NCBI GenBank assembly: GCA_017458585.1
Contig: JAFTAJ010000020.1
Span: forward strand, 1-61,215
Source: Bacteroidaceae bacterium
Lineage (GTDB): Bacteria; Bacteroidota; Bacteroidia; Bacteroidales; Bacteroidaceae
Length of the DNA stretch: 61,215 bases
Direction of reading: 5' to 3'
This document shows, in pieces, positions 1 through 8,300 of the stretch. Position numbers and translations under genes: made by a program. Each line of letters starts with the position of its first letter. The stretch's first letter is position 1. Under the pieces are notes generated by a model that worked only from the letters and a program-made list of their open reading frames with translations, was not told the DNA's origin and ran no database searches.

Positions 1-1
1 C

Positions 2-112
2 AGCATGTCACTCACTGATACAACGCATCTCAGAGATCTCTTCGACAAAACTATATTCAAAAATGACAAAGATCGAAGCGGTTCAAGTGAACCTAATTTA
101 TTTAATTTTTAA
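2..112 (+). CDS. C-terminal fragment, possibly of an IS4-like transposase
   Basis: An open frame enters from the left edge and stops at 110-112, giving 36 residues with an LFDKTIF stretch and an SSEPNLFNF end. These features recall the tails of IS4-type transposases in Bacteroidales, but the piece is too short to be sure. The DNA after the stop (115-135) holds a GTCCA/TGGAC inverted pair that could belong to an insertion-sequence end. Only the 3' end lies in the window, so an intact gene outside it cannot be excluded. The family assignment is from memory of similar tails, not from an alignment. Confidence 0.4.
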   Translation, partial: SMSLTDTTHLRDLFDKTIFKNDKDRSGSSEPNLFNF

Positions 113-195
113 ACTCGTCCATTTTTAGTGGACACTAGTGTAATAATTTATATAACAACAATAATTCCGCCCTGTTTTTCGTAATTGTTATATCC

Positions 196-1311
196 CTACT
201 CGCTATAGTTATGGTCTATCACGATGGTAACTTCTTCTCCCGGAACAAGCGCTTTTATCTCGTTTGTCAGCTGAGAGGTTAGGGCGGCATCGTCGTGGAC
301 TGAGATGTCGGGAACCACATCGACAGAGAGGCGGTGCTCTTTCTCAAAGTAGTAGAAGCCATGCACCTGCACTATGTCCTTGTGCTTGGCCAGCGTCTGC
401 ATCACCTTGCTTTGCAGCTCGGTACGACGGTTTTCGCCGGTGGCGATGGCATAGACGCCCACGGTCATGACGATGCCGTGACGCTCATACATCTGCTCTG
501 ATATGCTGCGTGTCAGTCCGTGAATGTCGTGGGCATCCATTGTGTCATAGACATTCACGTGCAGCGAGCCAATCAGCACATTGGGACCATAGTTGTGGAG
601 TATGATGTCAAACATTCCGTGTACGCCCTCAAAAGCTGCCACCTCTTTCTTGATGTCGTGAACCAGTTCCTGAGAGATTCTTGCACCCAGCAATTCATTC
701 ACAGGCGAAGCCAACATCTCGATACCGGCCTTGATGATAACCAGCGAGATGAGTGCGCCCAGAAATCCGTCGATTGACACATGCCAAAGGAGCATTATGC
801 CTGCCGACAGCAGTGTGGCCAATGTGATTACGGCATCGAAGAGGGCATCTGAGCCTGAGGCAATCAGCGCATCGCTCTTCAGCCGTTTGCCCTGCTGCTT
901 GACATAGCGCCCCAGCACCAGTTTCACCACGATGGCTACAATGATTACCACCAGCGTAACTGTGGTGTATTCAGGCTGGGTGGGCTCAAATATCTTCTTG
1001 ACTGACTCAATAAACGATGTTACACCTGCAATGAGAACGATGACGGCAATGATGATGGCGCTGAAATACTCCACGCGCCCAAAGCCGAAGGGATGCTTGC
1101 GGTCGGCAGGACGCTCAGAGAGCTTCGTCCCTACGATAGTGATGATGCTCGACAGGGCGTCGCTCAAGTTGTTTATGGCGTCCATCACGATAGCCACACT
1201 GCTGGCCAGTATGCCCACCACGGCCTTGAATGCTGCCAGCAGCACATTAGCTACAATACCGATGACGCTGGTACGGATAATCTGCTGAGAGCGATTTGTA
1301 ATGTCTTTCAT
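196..1311 (-). CDS. Cation diffusion facilitator (CDF) family efflux transporter
   Basis: A 371-residue inner-membrane protein expected to exchange divalent metal for protons. About six hydrophobic segments fill residues 12-200 and a cytoplasmic ferredoxin-like domain fills about 210-370. The family motif HPFGFGRVEYFSA is at 73-85. The metal site in helix 2 reads N47xxxD51 and in helix 5 D155xxxD159; zinc-type members usually have histidine or aspartate there, so this pattern fits the manganese/iron-type branch better. The metal preference is inference. It lies 29 nt downstream of yifB and probably ends the sufE-M16-yifB-CDF run. The start MKDITNRSQQ is natural, with the first helix following directly. 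Confidence 0.9.
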   Translation of the reverse strand: MKDITNRSQQIIRTSVIGIVANVLLAAFKAVVGILASSVAIVMDAINNLSDALSSIITIVGTKLSERPADRKHPFGFGRVEYFSAIIIAVIVLIAGVTSFIESVKKIFEPTQPEYTTVTLVVIIVAIVVKLVLGRYVKQQGKRLKSDALIASGSDALFDAVITLATLLSAGIMLLWHVSIDGFLGALISLVIIKAGIEMLASPVNELLGARISQELVHDIKKEVAAFEGVHGMFDIILHNYGPNVLIGSLHVNVYDTMDAHDIHGLTRSISEQMYERHGIVMTVGVYAIATGENRRTELQSKVMQTLAKHKDIVQVHGFYYFEKEHRLSVDVVPDISVHDDAALTSQLTNEIKALVPGEEVTIVIDHNYSE

Positions 1312-1340
1312 TCTTGTTCCTATTTATTATTTAGGATAAA

Positions 1341-2894
1341 TCAAATGCCTCTCTCTCCCCAGTTGCTTCTGTCGAGGTTGCGGTAGCCTACGGCTTCGTT
1401 GATATGGCGAAGCTGTATGTCGGGACTGCCGTCGAGGTCGGCTATGGTTCGTGCCACTTTGAGGATGCGGTCGTAGGCACGGGCCGAGAGATCGTAGCGC
1501 ACCATCGCGTCGTGGAGGCGTTGGGCTGCCGTGGCATCGGGTTGTGCAAACTTGTTGAGCAGTTTAGTGGACATCTGTGCATTGCAATGAACGGAGGGAT
1601 AGCCTTTGAATCGCTCAGCTTGAATGGCGCGAGCCTTGACGACGCGCTCGCGGATGGCAGCGCTGCTTTCGCCAGCGGGTGCTTTGTTCAGGTCTTCGAA
1701 TGGCACAGGGGTCACCTCCACCTGGATATCGATGCGGTCCAAGAGCGGGCCGGAGATCCTACCCAGATATTTCTGTATCTGTCCGGGATTGCACACGCAG
1801 GCGTGGGTGGGGTGGTTGTAGTAGCCGCAGGGGCAAGGGTTCATGCTGGCTACGAGCATAAAGCTGCACGGGATATCAATGCTATACTTGGCGCGCGAGA
1901 TGCTGATATGGCGGTCTTCCAAAGGCTGTCGCATGGTCTCCAAGACACTCTTGGAAAACTCCGGCAGCTCGTCCAAGAAGAGCACTCCATTGTGAGCGAG
2001 GCTGATTTCGCCGGGTTTGAAGTTGGTGCCACCACCGATGAGTGCTACGTCTGACACTGTGTGGTGCGGACTACGGAAGGGGCGTTGTGCAATAAGCGAG
2101 ATATCCTTGTTCAGTACGCCTGCCACAGAGTGAATCTGCGTTGTTTCCAGACTCTCGCTAAGGGTGAGCGGCGGCAGGATGGAGGGCAGACGTTTGGCCA
2201 TCATCGACTTGCCACAGCCGGGGCTGCCCACGAGAAGGACATTGTGACTTCCTGCTGCCGCAACCTCCAATGCACGCTTGACATTTTCCTGACCTTTCAC
2301 CTCGCTGAAGTCATAGTCGAAGGCATCCTGGTGGTCGGCAAACTCCTTGCGGGTATCAATCTCTGTGGGCTGCAGGGCTGGCTTGCCATTGAGGAAGTCG
2401 ATGACTTCTACCAGATTTGTCGCTCCATAGACTTTCAGGTTGTTTACCACGGCAGCTTCTCTGATATTATCTTTTGGCACTATGAGACCTTTCAGTCCCA
2501 TCTCCCGAGCTTTGATAGCAATGGGCAGTGCGCCGTGTATGGGGCGTATGGTTCCATCAAGTCCCAGCTCGCCTGCGAGCATATATTGCTTTATATCATC
2601 ACACTCTATACGCCCTGTGGTAGCAAGGATTGCCACAGCTAGGGGGAGATCGTATGCGGTGCCCTCCTTGCGAATGTCGGCAGGAGCCATGTTGATGGTA
2701 TATTTAAAGGGCGGCAAGTGACCGAGGGTGTTCTGTATGGCTGCGGAGATGCGTTCCAGACTTTCCTTCACGGCATTGTCGGGGAGTCCCACGAGGTATG
2801 TCTTTATGCCATTGGTGGAGTGTACTTCTACCTCCACGGGTATGGCTTGCAGTCCGTTGAGGGCAGCGGCATAGAGTTGTGTTAGTTTGCTCAT
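1341..2894 (-). CDS. YifB/ComM-type Mg-chelatase-like AAA ATPase
   Basis: A 517-residue protein of the YifB/ComM family. ComM members are hexameric helicases that promote branch migration during natural transformation; the role in Bacteroidales is not settled. An N-terminal ChlI-like domain covers about 1-170. The AAA core has Walker A GSPGCGKS at 223-230, then Walker B GVLFLDELPEF. A cysteine-rich NPCPCGYYNHP...CVCNPGQ insert, typical of the family, follows, and a C-terminal Mg-chelatase domain closes the protein. The length is standard. The gene starts at 2894, directly abutting the stop of the M16 peptidase gene at 2895, so the two are almost certainly cotranscribed. Confidence 0.93.
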   Translation of the reverse strand: MSKLTQLYAAALNGLQAIPVEVEVHSTNGIKTYLVGLPDNAVKESLERISAAIQNTLGHLPPFKYTINMAPADIRKEGTAYDLPLAVAILATTGRIECDDIKQYMLAGELGLDGTIRPIHGALPIAIKAREMGLKGLIVPKDNIREAAVVNNLKVYGATNLVEVIDFLNGKPALQPTEIDTRKEFADHQDAFDYDFSEVKGQENVKRALEVAAAGSHNVLLVGSPGCGKSMMAKRLPSILPPLTLSESLETTQIHSVAGVLNKDISLIAQRPFRSPHHTVSDVALIGGGTNFKPGEISLAHNGVLFLDELPEFSKSVLETMRQPLEDRHISISRAKYSIDIPCSFMLVASMNPCPCGYYNHPTHACVCNPGQIQKYLGRISGPLLDRIDIQVEVTPVPFEDLNKAPAGESSAAIRERVVKARAIQAERFKGYPSVHCNAQMSTKLLNKFAQPDATAAQRLHDAMVRYDLSARAYDRILKVARTIADLDGSPDIQLRHINEAVGYRNLDRSNWGERGI

Positions 2895-4118
2895 TTATCG
2901 GTAGATAAGTGTTGTTAGGTTATCGGGGTTGAATACGCTCTGCGCTACGCGCATGAGATCGGCGGCGGTGATGGCGCGAATGCGCTGGCATATCTCGTCA
3001 ACATCGCGGTGATGGCCGGTGAGAGCGTAGGTCTTGCCGAGTGCGAGGGCATAGCTCTCAAAGTTGTCGCCGGCGATGAGTATCTGTCCTGTGAGTTGCT
3101 TCTTGGCCATCTGGAGTGTACGCTCGTTGAGGGGACTGCTGCAAAGTGTTTCCAGTTCGCGGCTGACAAGGCGTCGGCATCGCTCAACCTTGGTTTCTTC
3201 GCAGCCGAAATAGACGCTCCATACGCCTGTGTCTTGATAGCAGAAGGTGTTGCTCTCAGCATTATATACAAGTCCGTGCTTCTCTCGCAGGCTGACATTG
3301 AGCAGGGAGTTCATGCCCGGACCGCCAAGGATATTGTTGAGCAGGAATAGGGCTGTGCGGTCGTCATGATTCATGCTGTAACCGCGGTTGCCCATGAGGA
3401 CATGAGCCTGGTGGGTGTCGCGCTCACTAACGGCCATCTCATGATGGTAAGGGGGTAGGGGCATCAGTGGTTTGCTGACGTCGCTGCGCTGCAGAGTGGC
3501 GGTATGGCGCTCTACTTGTCTGACTACTTTGTCGAAATCTACTTGGCCAAGCACAAAGAAAGTGGCATTGTTGGGGACGTAATATTTGCGGGTGAAGCGC
3601 AAGGCATCGGCGGTGGTGTATTGGCGCAGACGCTCTGCCTTGCCGAGGATGTTGCGCCCAAGACCGTGGGAGCGGAAGAGCATCTCCTCGAAGTCGTCGT
3701 AGATGAGCTCGGCGGGGGAGTCGTTGTAGCTGTCTATCTCGTCAATGATGACTTCTACCTCTTTGTCTATCTCGTGCTGCGGATAGACGCTATGGAAGAC
3801 TATGTCGCTGAGCAGATCGACGGCACGGGGGAAGTCGTCGCGCTGCACGGTGGCGTAGAAGACTGTTATCTCTTTATTTGTGAAAGCATTGAGATCACCG
3901 CCAACACGTTCGAGGTTGTTGCGTACATGCCAGGCTCGGCGACGCTCTGTACCCTTGAATGTCATGTGCTCGCAGAAATGCGCCATGCCGGAGTCGCGGT
4001 CGTCTTCATTACGGGTGCCGGCGGCTATGATATAACCACAATAGACGACATTGGTGGGCGACGGCTCATGGATAAGGCGCAGTCCGTTGGACAGTGTATG
4101 CTGATGAAAGGAACGCAA
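2895..4118 (-). CDS. M16 family zinc metallopeptidase (insulinase/processing-peptidase type)
   Basis: A 407-residue single-chain M16 peptidase. The inverted zinc motif HxxEH is at 47-51 (HFCEH), and the third ligand glutamate lies about 76 residues on, in the EVEVIIDEI segment. The C-terminal half carries the inactive M16 repeat. There is no signal peptide, so it is probably cytoplasmic. It is followed without a gap by yifB and preceded, after a 52-nt spacer made of attagg-type repeats, by sufE. The substrate cannot be read from the sequence. Confidence 0.92.
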   Translation of the reverse strand: MRSFHQHTLSNGLRLIHEPSPTNVVYCGYIIAAGTRNEDDRDSGMAHFCEHMTFKGTERRRAWHVRNNLERVGGDLNAFTNKEITVFYATVQRDDFPRAVDLLSDIVFHSVYPQHEIDKEVEVIIDEIDSYNDSPAELIYDDFEEMLFRSHGLGRNILGKAERLRQYTTADALRFTRKYYVPNNATFFVLGQVDFDKVVRQVERHTATLQRSDVSKPLMPLPPYHHEMAVSERDTHQAHVLMGNRGYSMNHDDRTALFLLNNILGGPGMNSLLNVSLREKHGLVYNAESNTFCYQDTGVWSVYFGCEETKVERCRRLVSRELETLCSSPLNERTLQMAKKQLTGQILIAGDNFESYALALGKTYALTGHHRDVDEICQRIRAITAADLMRVAQSVFNPDNLTTLIYR

Positions 4119-4125
4119 AGAAATT

Positions 4126-4156
4126 AGGAATTAGAAATTAGGAATTAGGAATTTAA
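4126..4156. repeat. attagg-type short tandem repeat
   Basis: The sufE-M16 spacer consists of repeated aattagga/attagaa hexamer-like units. The same family occurs between genes at 37275-37320 and 55776-55817 and, strikingly, inside a coding sequence at 51734-51770. Confidence 0.75.
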
Positions 4157-4170
4157 CTATTCTCTATTAG

Positions 4171-4593
4171 TTATTCTCTATTCTCTGAGAACACCATCGC
4201 GTACATACGCATCTGCTTCAGCATGGCGAGCAGACCATTGGAGCGCGTGGGCGAGAGATGCTCGTCAAGGCCTATGGCGTGGATGAAGTATAGGTCGGCA
4301 TTCAGTATCTCGTCAGCGGTGTGGCCGGAGAGTACCTGAATGAGTAGCGTGACGATGCCTTTTACGATGAGGGCGTCGCTCTCGGCACGGAAGGTGAGCA
4401 CTCCGTCGTGCTCGTCGCATACGAGCCATACACGGCTCTGGCAGCCTTCGATAAGGTTGCTCTCATTCTTGTCTTTCTCAGGCAGGGGCTCTTGCTCACT
4501 GCCCAGGTCAATAAGCAGCTGATAGCGATCCATCCAGTCGTCGAGTTCACTGAATTGGGCTATTATCTGGTCTTGTATTTCGTTGATTGTCAT
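4171..4593 (-). CDS. SufE family sulfur acceptor
   Basis: A 140-residue SufE protein. SufE takes persulfide sulfur from the cysteine desulfurase SufS and passes it on for Fe-S cluster assembly in the cytoplasm. The sulfur-accepting cysteine is C51 in the conserved IEGCQSRVWL segment, and the length is typical. No sufBCDS genes are in the window, so it is separated from its usual partners, or they lie elsewhere. It heads the run sufE, M16 peptidase, yifB, CDF. Upstream is 423 bp of repeat-rich DNA with no clear promoter box. Confidence 0.93.
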   Translation of the reverse strand: MTINEIQDQIIAQFSELDDWMDRYQLLIDLGSEQEPLPEKDKNESNLIEGCQSRVWLVCDEHDGVLTFRAESDALIVKGIVTLLIQVLSGHTADEILNADLYFIHAIGLDEHLSPTRSNGLLAMLKQMRMYAMVFSENRE

Positions 4594-5016
4594 ATATGCT
4601 TATTTGCTAATTTACGATTTACGATTTATTTACTATTTAATTATTTAGCTATTTGGTTGTTCTGTCACCCCTTTAGGGCTATGTTTTGTTTGTGTCTGTA
4701 CCGGGGGTTGCACCCCCGTCTGTTATCTGTCGTGCCTACGGCACTTAACTCTTAAATATGTTTTCTATGTTTTTGCCAATGAGATAAAGGCGACCTGGTC
4801 GTTTCATGATGATTAGGAAAAAGAGGGAAAGCTTGCTTTCAGTCTTTTGAGTAAGCATAATGAGTAGGTGCGTAGCACCCATCTCATTGGTGTTTTTCTG
4901 GTTTTTGTTTAATCTCTGTGATTTCTGTGTGAGTATTTGGTTTTTGTTATCGTCAAAGTCAAGGTCAAATATCTCTATTCTCTGTCCTCCCCCTAAGGGG
5001 AGTTAGAGGGGGTCTG
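4594..5016. other. Gene-free gap containing composite element copy 1
   Basis: This 423-bp gap between sufE and the M28 gene has no plausible coding sequence. It holds short AT-rich repeats (4600-4640), the first copy of a structured composite element (4642-4907), and a G/C-rich palindromic repeat (4987-5012) right at the end of the M28 gene. Confidence 0.8.
4642..4907. repeat. Structured composite element, copy 1
   Basis: The left part (4642-4785) is nearly identical to 6074-6217 and contains hairpins around 4666-4680, 4702-4718 (CGGGGG/CCCCCG) and 4732-4744. A 10-bp outer stem, CCAATGAGAT at 4776-4785 with ATCTCATTGG at 4881-4890, encloses 95 nt holding candidate hairpins at 4791-4801, 4834-4857 and 4867-4879 (GGTGC-GTA-GCACC). 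The ends and hairpin positions match copy 2 while most of the enclosed sequence does not. The left part looks like the REP-type palindromic repeats common in Bacteroidota. No associated transposase is present. Confidence 0.75.
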
Positions 5017-6003
5017 CTAGTAGGTATAGATGAGTTGAAGTAGTGTCTGGCCAACTGCCTTGAGCGTGTTGGGGTCAATGTTTTGTGGGTTGTCGCTCAG
5101 GGTGTGCCACGTGGGACCGAAGCTGTGCTCCTGTGTGGGATAGTAGGGTATGATGTCGATGGTTGGAATGTCGGCTATGAGGTTGAGGGGCAGGTGGTCG
5201 TCGGTGATGGCACCTCCGTTCTCGTCGGGAAAGAGGCTGCTGTAGCCTGCTGACTTCGCGGCAGCCCAAACGAGGGTGACGACACTGTCGGCATAGCGCT
5301 GCGAAAAGAGCTCTTTATAGAAGGTGGCTCCTTTGCCTCCTACCATATCCAGGAGTATGCCGAAGCGGAAGTCTGTGCGGTGAGGATGGGTTGCCCAATA
5401 CTGTGAGCCCAAGCACCAGGTGGACTGCTCGTCACCACGGAAGGTGGTGTCCCACTCGGGCAGTCCGGCATCCTCGGCGTCGAAGCACACAAAATCAACT
5501 CCTATGCTCGGTGTGTTCTGGCTGAGCACACGGGCAATCTCTATCATCACGCCCACTCCGCTGGCACCGTCGTTGGCTGCGGGCACGGGGCTGTGGTGGT
5601 TGGCGGGGTCGGGGTCATTGTCTGCCCACGGACGGCTGTCCCAATGAGTGCAGATAAGGATACGCTCCTCAAGGTCGGGCTTGTAGGAAGCGATGATGTT
5701 GCAGCCGTGGAAGCGCTGGCCATTGTAAAGGGTGAAGTCGGCTTCTTGCCTGCTGACTTCACATCCAAGCGCTGTGAACGCCTCCTCAATATACTGTGCG
5801 CAGTCCTCGTGAGCCTTACTGCCGAGGGTGCGCGGACCGAAGGCGCACTGCGTCTCTATGCTGGCCATGGCGCTGTCAGCATTGAAGGCCGGCACCTGCA
5901 CGGTGTCCTTACCCGTGGTCTCGCCACCGCCTTTCTTTCCGCCACAGCTCGCGAGGCAGCATGCCACGGCACTGCAGAGTATGGTATAAATGATTTTATT
6001 CAT
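5017..6003 (-). CDS. M28-fold lipoprotein, glutaminyl-peptide cyclotransferase-like
   Basis: A 328-residue exported zinc enzyme of the M28 fold. The leader ends in a lipobox, CCLASC with C20, so it should be a lipoprotein. The order of motifs THWDSRPWAD, NDGASGVGVM, FDAEDAG and TWHTLSDN matches glutaminyl cyclases, which close N-terminal glutamine to pyroglutamate on secreted proteins. An aminopeptidase role cannot be excluded. In Bacteroidota that use type IX secretion, N-terminal pyroglutamate on periplasmic proteins is common, which fits. The gene is bracketed by two direct copies of the composite element about 1.4 kb apart, so it could be lost by recombination between them. Confidence 0.85.
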   Translation of the reverse strand: MNKIIYTILCSAVACCLASCGGKKGGGETTGKDTVQVPAFNADSAMASIETQCAFGPRTLGSKAHEDCAQYIEEAFTALGCEVSRQEADFTLYNGQRFHGCNIIASYKPDLEERILICTHWDSRPWADNDPDPANHHSPVPAANDGASGVGVMIEIARVLSQNTPSIGVDFVCFDAEDAGLPEWDTTFRGDEQSTWCLGSQYWATHPHRTDFRFGILLDMVGGKGATFYKELFSQRYADSVVTLVWAAAKSAGYSSLFPDENGGAITDDHLPLNLIADIPTIDIIPYYPTQEHSFGPTWHTLSDNPQNIDPNTLKAVGQTLLQLIYTY

Positions 6004-6392
6004 ATATCATTTGACAATCTTAATTAATTCACAATTTGACAATTTGACAATGTACAATTTATGTACAATTTGGTTATTTAGCTATTTAGTTGTTCTGTCG
6101 CCCCTTTAGGGCTTTGTTTTGTTTGTGTCCGTACCGGGGGTTGCACCCCCGTCTGTTATCTGTCGTGCCTACGGCACTTAACTCCTAAATGTATTTTCTG
6201 TGTTTTTCCAATGAGCCGTGAGCGTTAGCTCCTTGGCGTAGTCGCTGCGTGTGGCGCGAGCTTGCTTGCAGCCAGATGCAGAGGCTGCGGCAAGAATCGT
6301 ATGCAATACGTGGCTCATTGGGGTTTTTATGGTTTTTGTTTCGTTATTGTCTAACGGTTAATGTTCAATGGTCAATGTTCAATGTTCAATGG
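6004..6392. other. Gene-free gap containing composite element copy 2
   Basis: This 389-bp gap upstream of the M28 gene has no believable coding sequence. It contains short cttgacaattt-type repeats (6005-6070), element copy 2 (6074-6338), and a run of gttcaatggtcaat-type units (6358-6405) that runs up to and slightly into the end of the C26-M19 gene. Confidence 0.8.
6074..6338. repeat. Structured composite element, copy 2
   Basis: Direct-orientation partner of 4642-4907. The left part is nearly identical, with its central hairpin at 6135-6151. The outer stem here reads CCAATGAGCC (6208-6217) with GGCTCATTGG (6312-6321): the two bases that differ from copy 1 are compensated on the other arm. 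The interior is 94 nt (95 in copy 1) with hairpins at 6220-6231, 6261-6294 (11 bp, a small internal loop) and 6298-6310 (CGTAT-GCA-ATACG), the last again one base before the right arm. Confidence 0.75.
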
Positions 6393-8201
6393 TCAATGGT
6401 TATTGGTCTGCTCCTCCATCACCCTGAGGAAGTTGCCTCCCCACAGCTTGGCGATGTCCTCCACGCTGTAGCGCCTGCGCAGCAGATGCCGCGTGAAGTT
6501 GATCAGCTCCGATGCACTGGCCAGTCCAGGTACGCCGCCGTCTCCGTCGAAGTCGGTGCCGAGGCCCACGCTTTCTATACCCATCACCTTGACGGCATGG
6601 TCGAGGTGAGCCATCGCGTCGAGGATGGTCGCCTCGCTGTCCTTGCGCAGGAAGCCCGGGTAGAGAGTCACCTGCATCACTCCGCCCTTGCGGGCCAGAG
6701 CACGCATCTGGTCATCATCAAGGTTGCGCGGATGGTCGCAGAGGGCTCGGCACGAGGCGTGGCTGCACACGATGGGTGCGCGGCTCAGCTCCAGAGCGTC
6801 GTAGAAACTGCGTACTCCGCCATGCGAGAGGTCCACCATCATGCCCACGCGGTTCATCTCCTTCACTACCTCGCGGCCAAAGGCACTGAGGCCGCCATGC
6901 TCGTTGTTGCTGCGAGCCGCCGAGTCGCAAATATCATTGTCGCCGTTGTGGCAGAGAGTCATATACACCACTCCGCGCTTGCGGAAACGCTCCACATTGC
7001 TGAGGTCACGGCCTATGGCATAGCCGTTCTCGATGGCTCGCATGATGGCGAGCTTGCCCTCACTCTTCAGGCGGCGCAGGTCGTCGGGCGTGTTAGCCAG
7101 TCCCACGCCGGGGGCGGAGGCGATGCGCTGCTCTATGCCGTCGAGCAGGGCGTCGGCCTTATGTGTAGCGGCAAGCAGGGACTCCTCGTCCCTCTCCCCC
7201 TGTGGCAGGTAGGCAGCCATGATGGAGGCATCGAGACCGCCGTCGCGCATCTTCACCGAGTCAACAAGGATGCGGTCGTCTCTGCGTGCAAAGTCAATGT
7301 CCTCATGGAAGAACATCGGCGTGTCGCAGTGGGTGTCGAGGGTGAGCACCTTGGCGTGAACGGTGCGTGCGGCACGGTACTCTGCCGCCTCGTCCACCAG
7401 CCATTGGAAGAGGGGCAACATCTTGTCCTCCTTCAGGCAGTAGAAACTCTCGGGGTGCCACTGCACACCGATGACCGACTTATACTCGGTGCTCTCTATG
7501 GCCTCAATGATGCCGTCGTCACTCATGGCGGCGACCCTCATGCCCTTGCCGGGCGCAGCTACCGCCTGGTGGTGGAACGAGTTGACCTCCAGTCTGTCGC
7601 ACCCGAAGATGCCGTGCAGCATCGTGTCCCCCTCTATGTTGACACCATGAGTGGCAATGTGCCGCTCCTCTTCCTGCGAATGCTTTATTTTAGTCGTTTG
7701 GTCGTTTGGTCGTTTAGTCGTTTGGTTGTGTAGGAACTCCTCGCTCCTCACTCTCACCCTCTCTATGTCCTGCACCAGCTCTCCGCCGAGCGCAGCCGCC
7801 ATCACCTGGCATCCGCGACAGATACCGAGCACCGGCATCTGCTTGTCCAGGGCGCGGCGCATGAGCACCAGCTCCTGCATATCGCGCTTGGGACAGCTGC
7901 CGCTGAGCCCAGGCACGGGCTCCTCGCCAATGAGCAGAGCGTCGATATCGCCGCCACCGCTGAACACCAGGGCGTCCAGCCGCAGTAGCACATCGTCGAG
8001 GTCGGCAGTGCTCTCGCTGGCAGGCACTACCACCGGCACACCGCCGGCCATGCGCACACTCTCGTAGTATGCCTCGGCCAGCTGACTGCCATATTCGCCG
8101 AAATTGGCGGTGATGCCCACCACAGGCCTGTGGCCAGCCTCACCATTACGGCTTGCTATGTCATAATAACATTTTTCCCAGTCGAGCAAATGCTTTATCA
8201 T
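6393..8201 (-). CDS. Fusion of a C26 glutamine-amidotransferase-like hydrolase with an M19 membrane dipeptidase
   Basis: A 602-residue two-domain protein. Residues 25-265 are a class I glutamine-amidotransferase/peptidase C26 domain like PuuD, with the nucleophile C128 in GICRG and the histidine H249 in WHPE. Residues 285-590 are an M19 renal-dipeptidase domain with the metal-binding HxD at H291-D293, then SHAS and GLGTDFDGDGG. C26 enzymes cleave gamma-glutamyl amides and M19 enzymes cleave dipeptides, so together they could dismantle gamma-glutamyl peptides; that pairing is inference. No signal peptide is seen. Residues about 159-178 are an in-frame low-complexity insert (QTTKRPNDQTTK) encoded by a tcgtttgg repeat. 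A weak box, TACCTTCG on the minus strand at 8242-8249, may be its promoter. Confidence 0.9.
   Translation of the reverse strand: MIKHLLDWEKCYYDIASRNGEAGHRPVVGITANFGEYGSQLAEAYYESVRMAGGVPVVVPASESTADLDDVLLRLDALVFSGGGDIDALLIGEEPVPGLSGSCPKRDMQELVLMRRALDKQMPVLGICRGCQVMAAALGGELVQDIERVRVRSEEFLHNQTTKRPNDQTTKIKHSQEEERHIATHGVNIEGDTMLHGIFGCDRLEVNSFHHQAVAAPGKGMRVAAMSDDGIIEAIESTEYKSVIGVQWHPESFYCLKEDKMLPLFQWLVDEAAEYRAARTVHAKVLTLDTHCDTPMFFHEDIDFARRDDRILVDSVKMRDGGLDASIMAAYLPQGERDEESLLAATHKADALLDGIEQRIASAPGVGLANTPDDLRRLKSEGKLAIMRAIENGYAIGRDLSNVERFRKRGVVYMTLCHNGDNDICDSAARSNNEHGGLSAFGREVVKEMNRVGMMVDLSHGGVRSFYDALELSRAPIVCSHASCRALCDHPRNLDDDQMRALARKGGVMQVTLYPGFLRKDSEATILDAMAHLDHAVKVMGIESVGLGTDFDGDGGVPGLASASELINFTRHLLRRRYSVEDIAKLWGGNFLRVMEEQTNNH
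7685..7727. repeat. tcgtttgg repeat inside a coding sequence
   Basis: Four to five copies of a gtcgtttg unit lie within the C26 domain and keep the reading frame (residues 159-172 of the fusion protein). The complementary unit, aaacgaccta, appears between genes at 53440-53455. Confidence 0.8.
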
Positions 8202-8300
8202 TTGAAATTTTTCGTTTTCGTTATCGTCTTCGTTTTAACTGCGAAGGTACAACATTTTCCGAATACGCGCCGCATTTTGCAGAAAGAAACATTAAAAATC

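Noticed and set aside
4642-6338. Composite transposon carrying the M28 gene
   Set aside because: No transposase and no target duplication were seen; the flanking copies are in direct orientation and better explained as spreading repeats.
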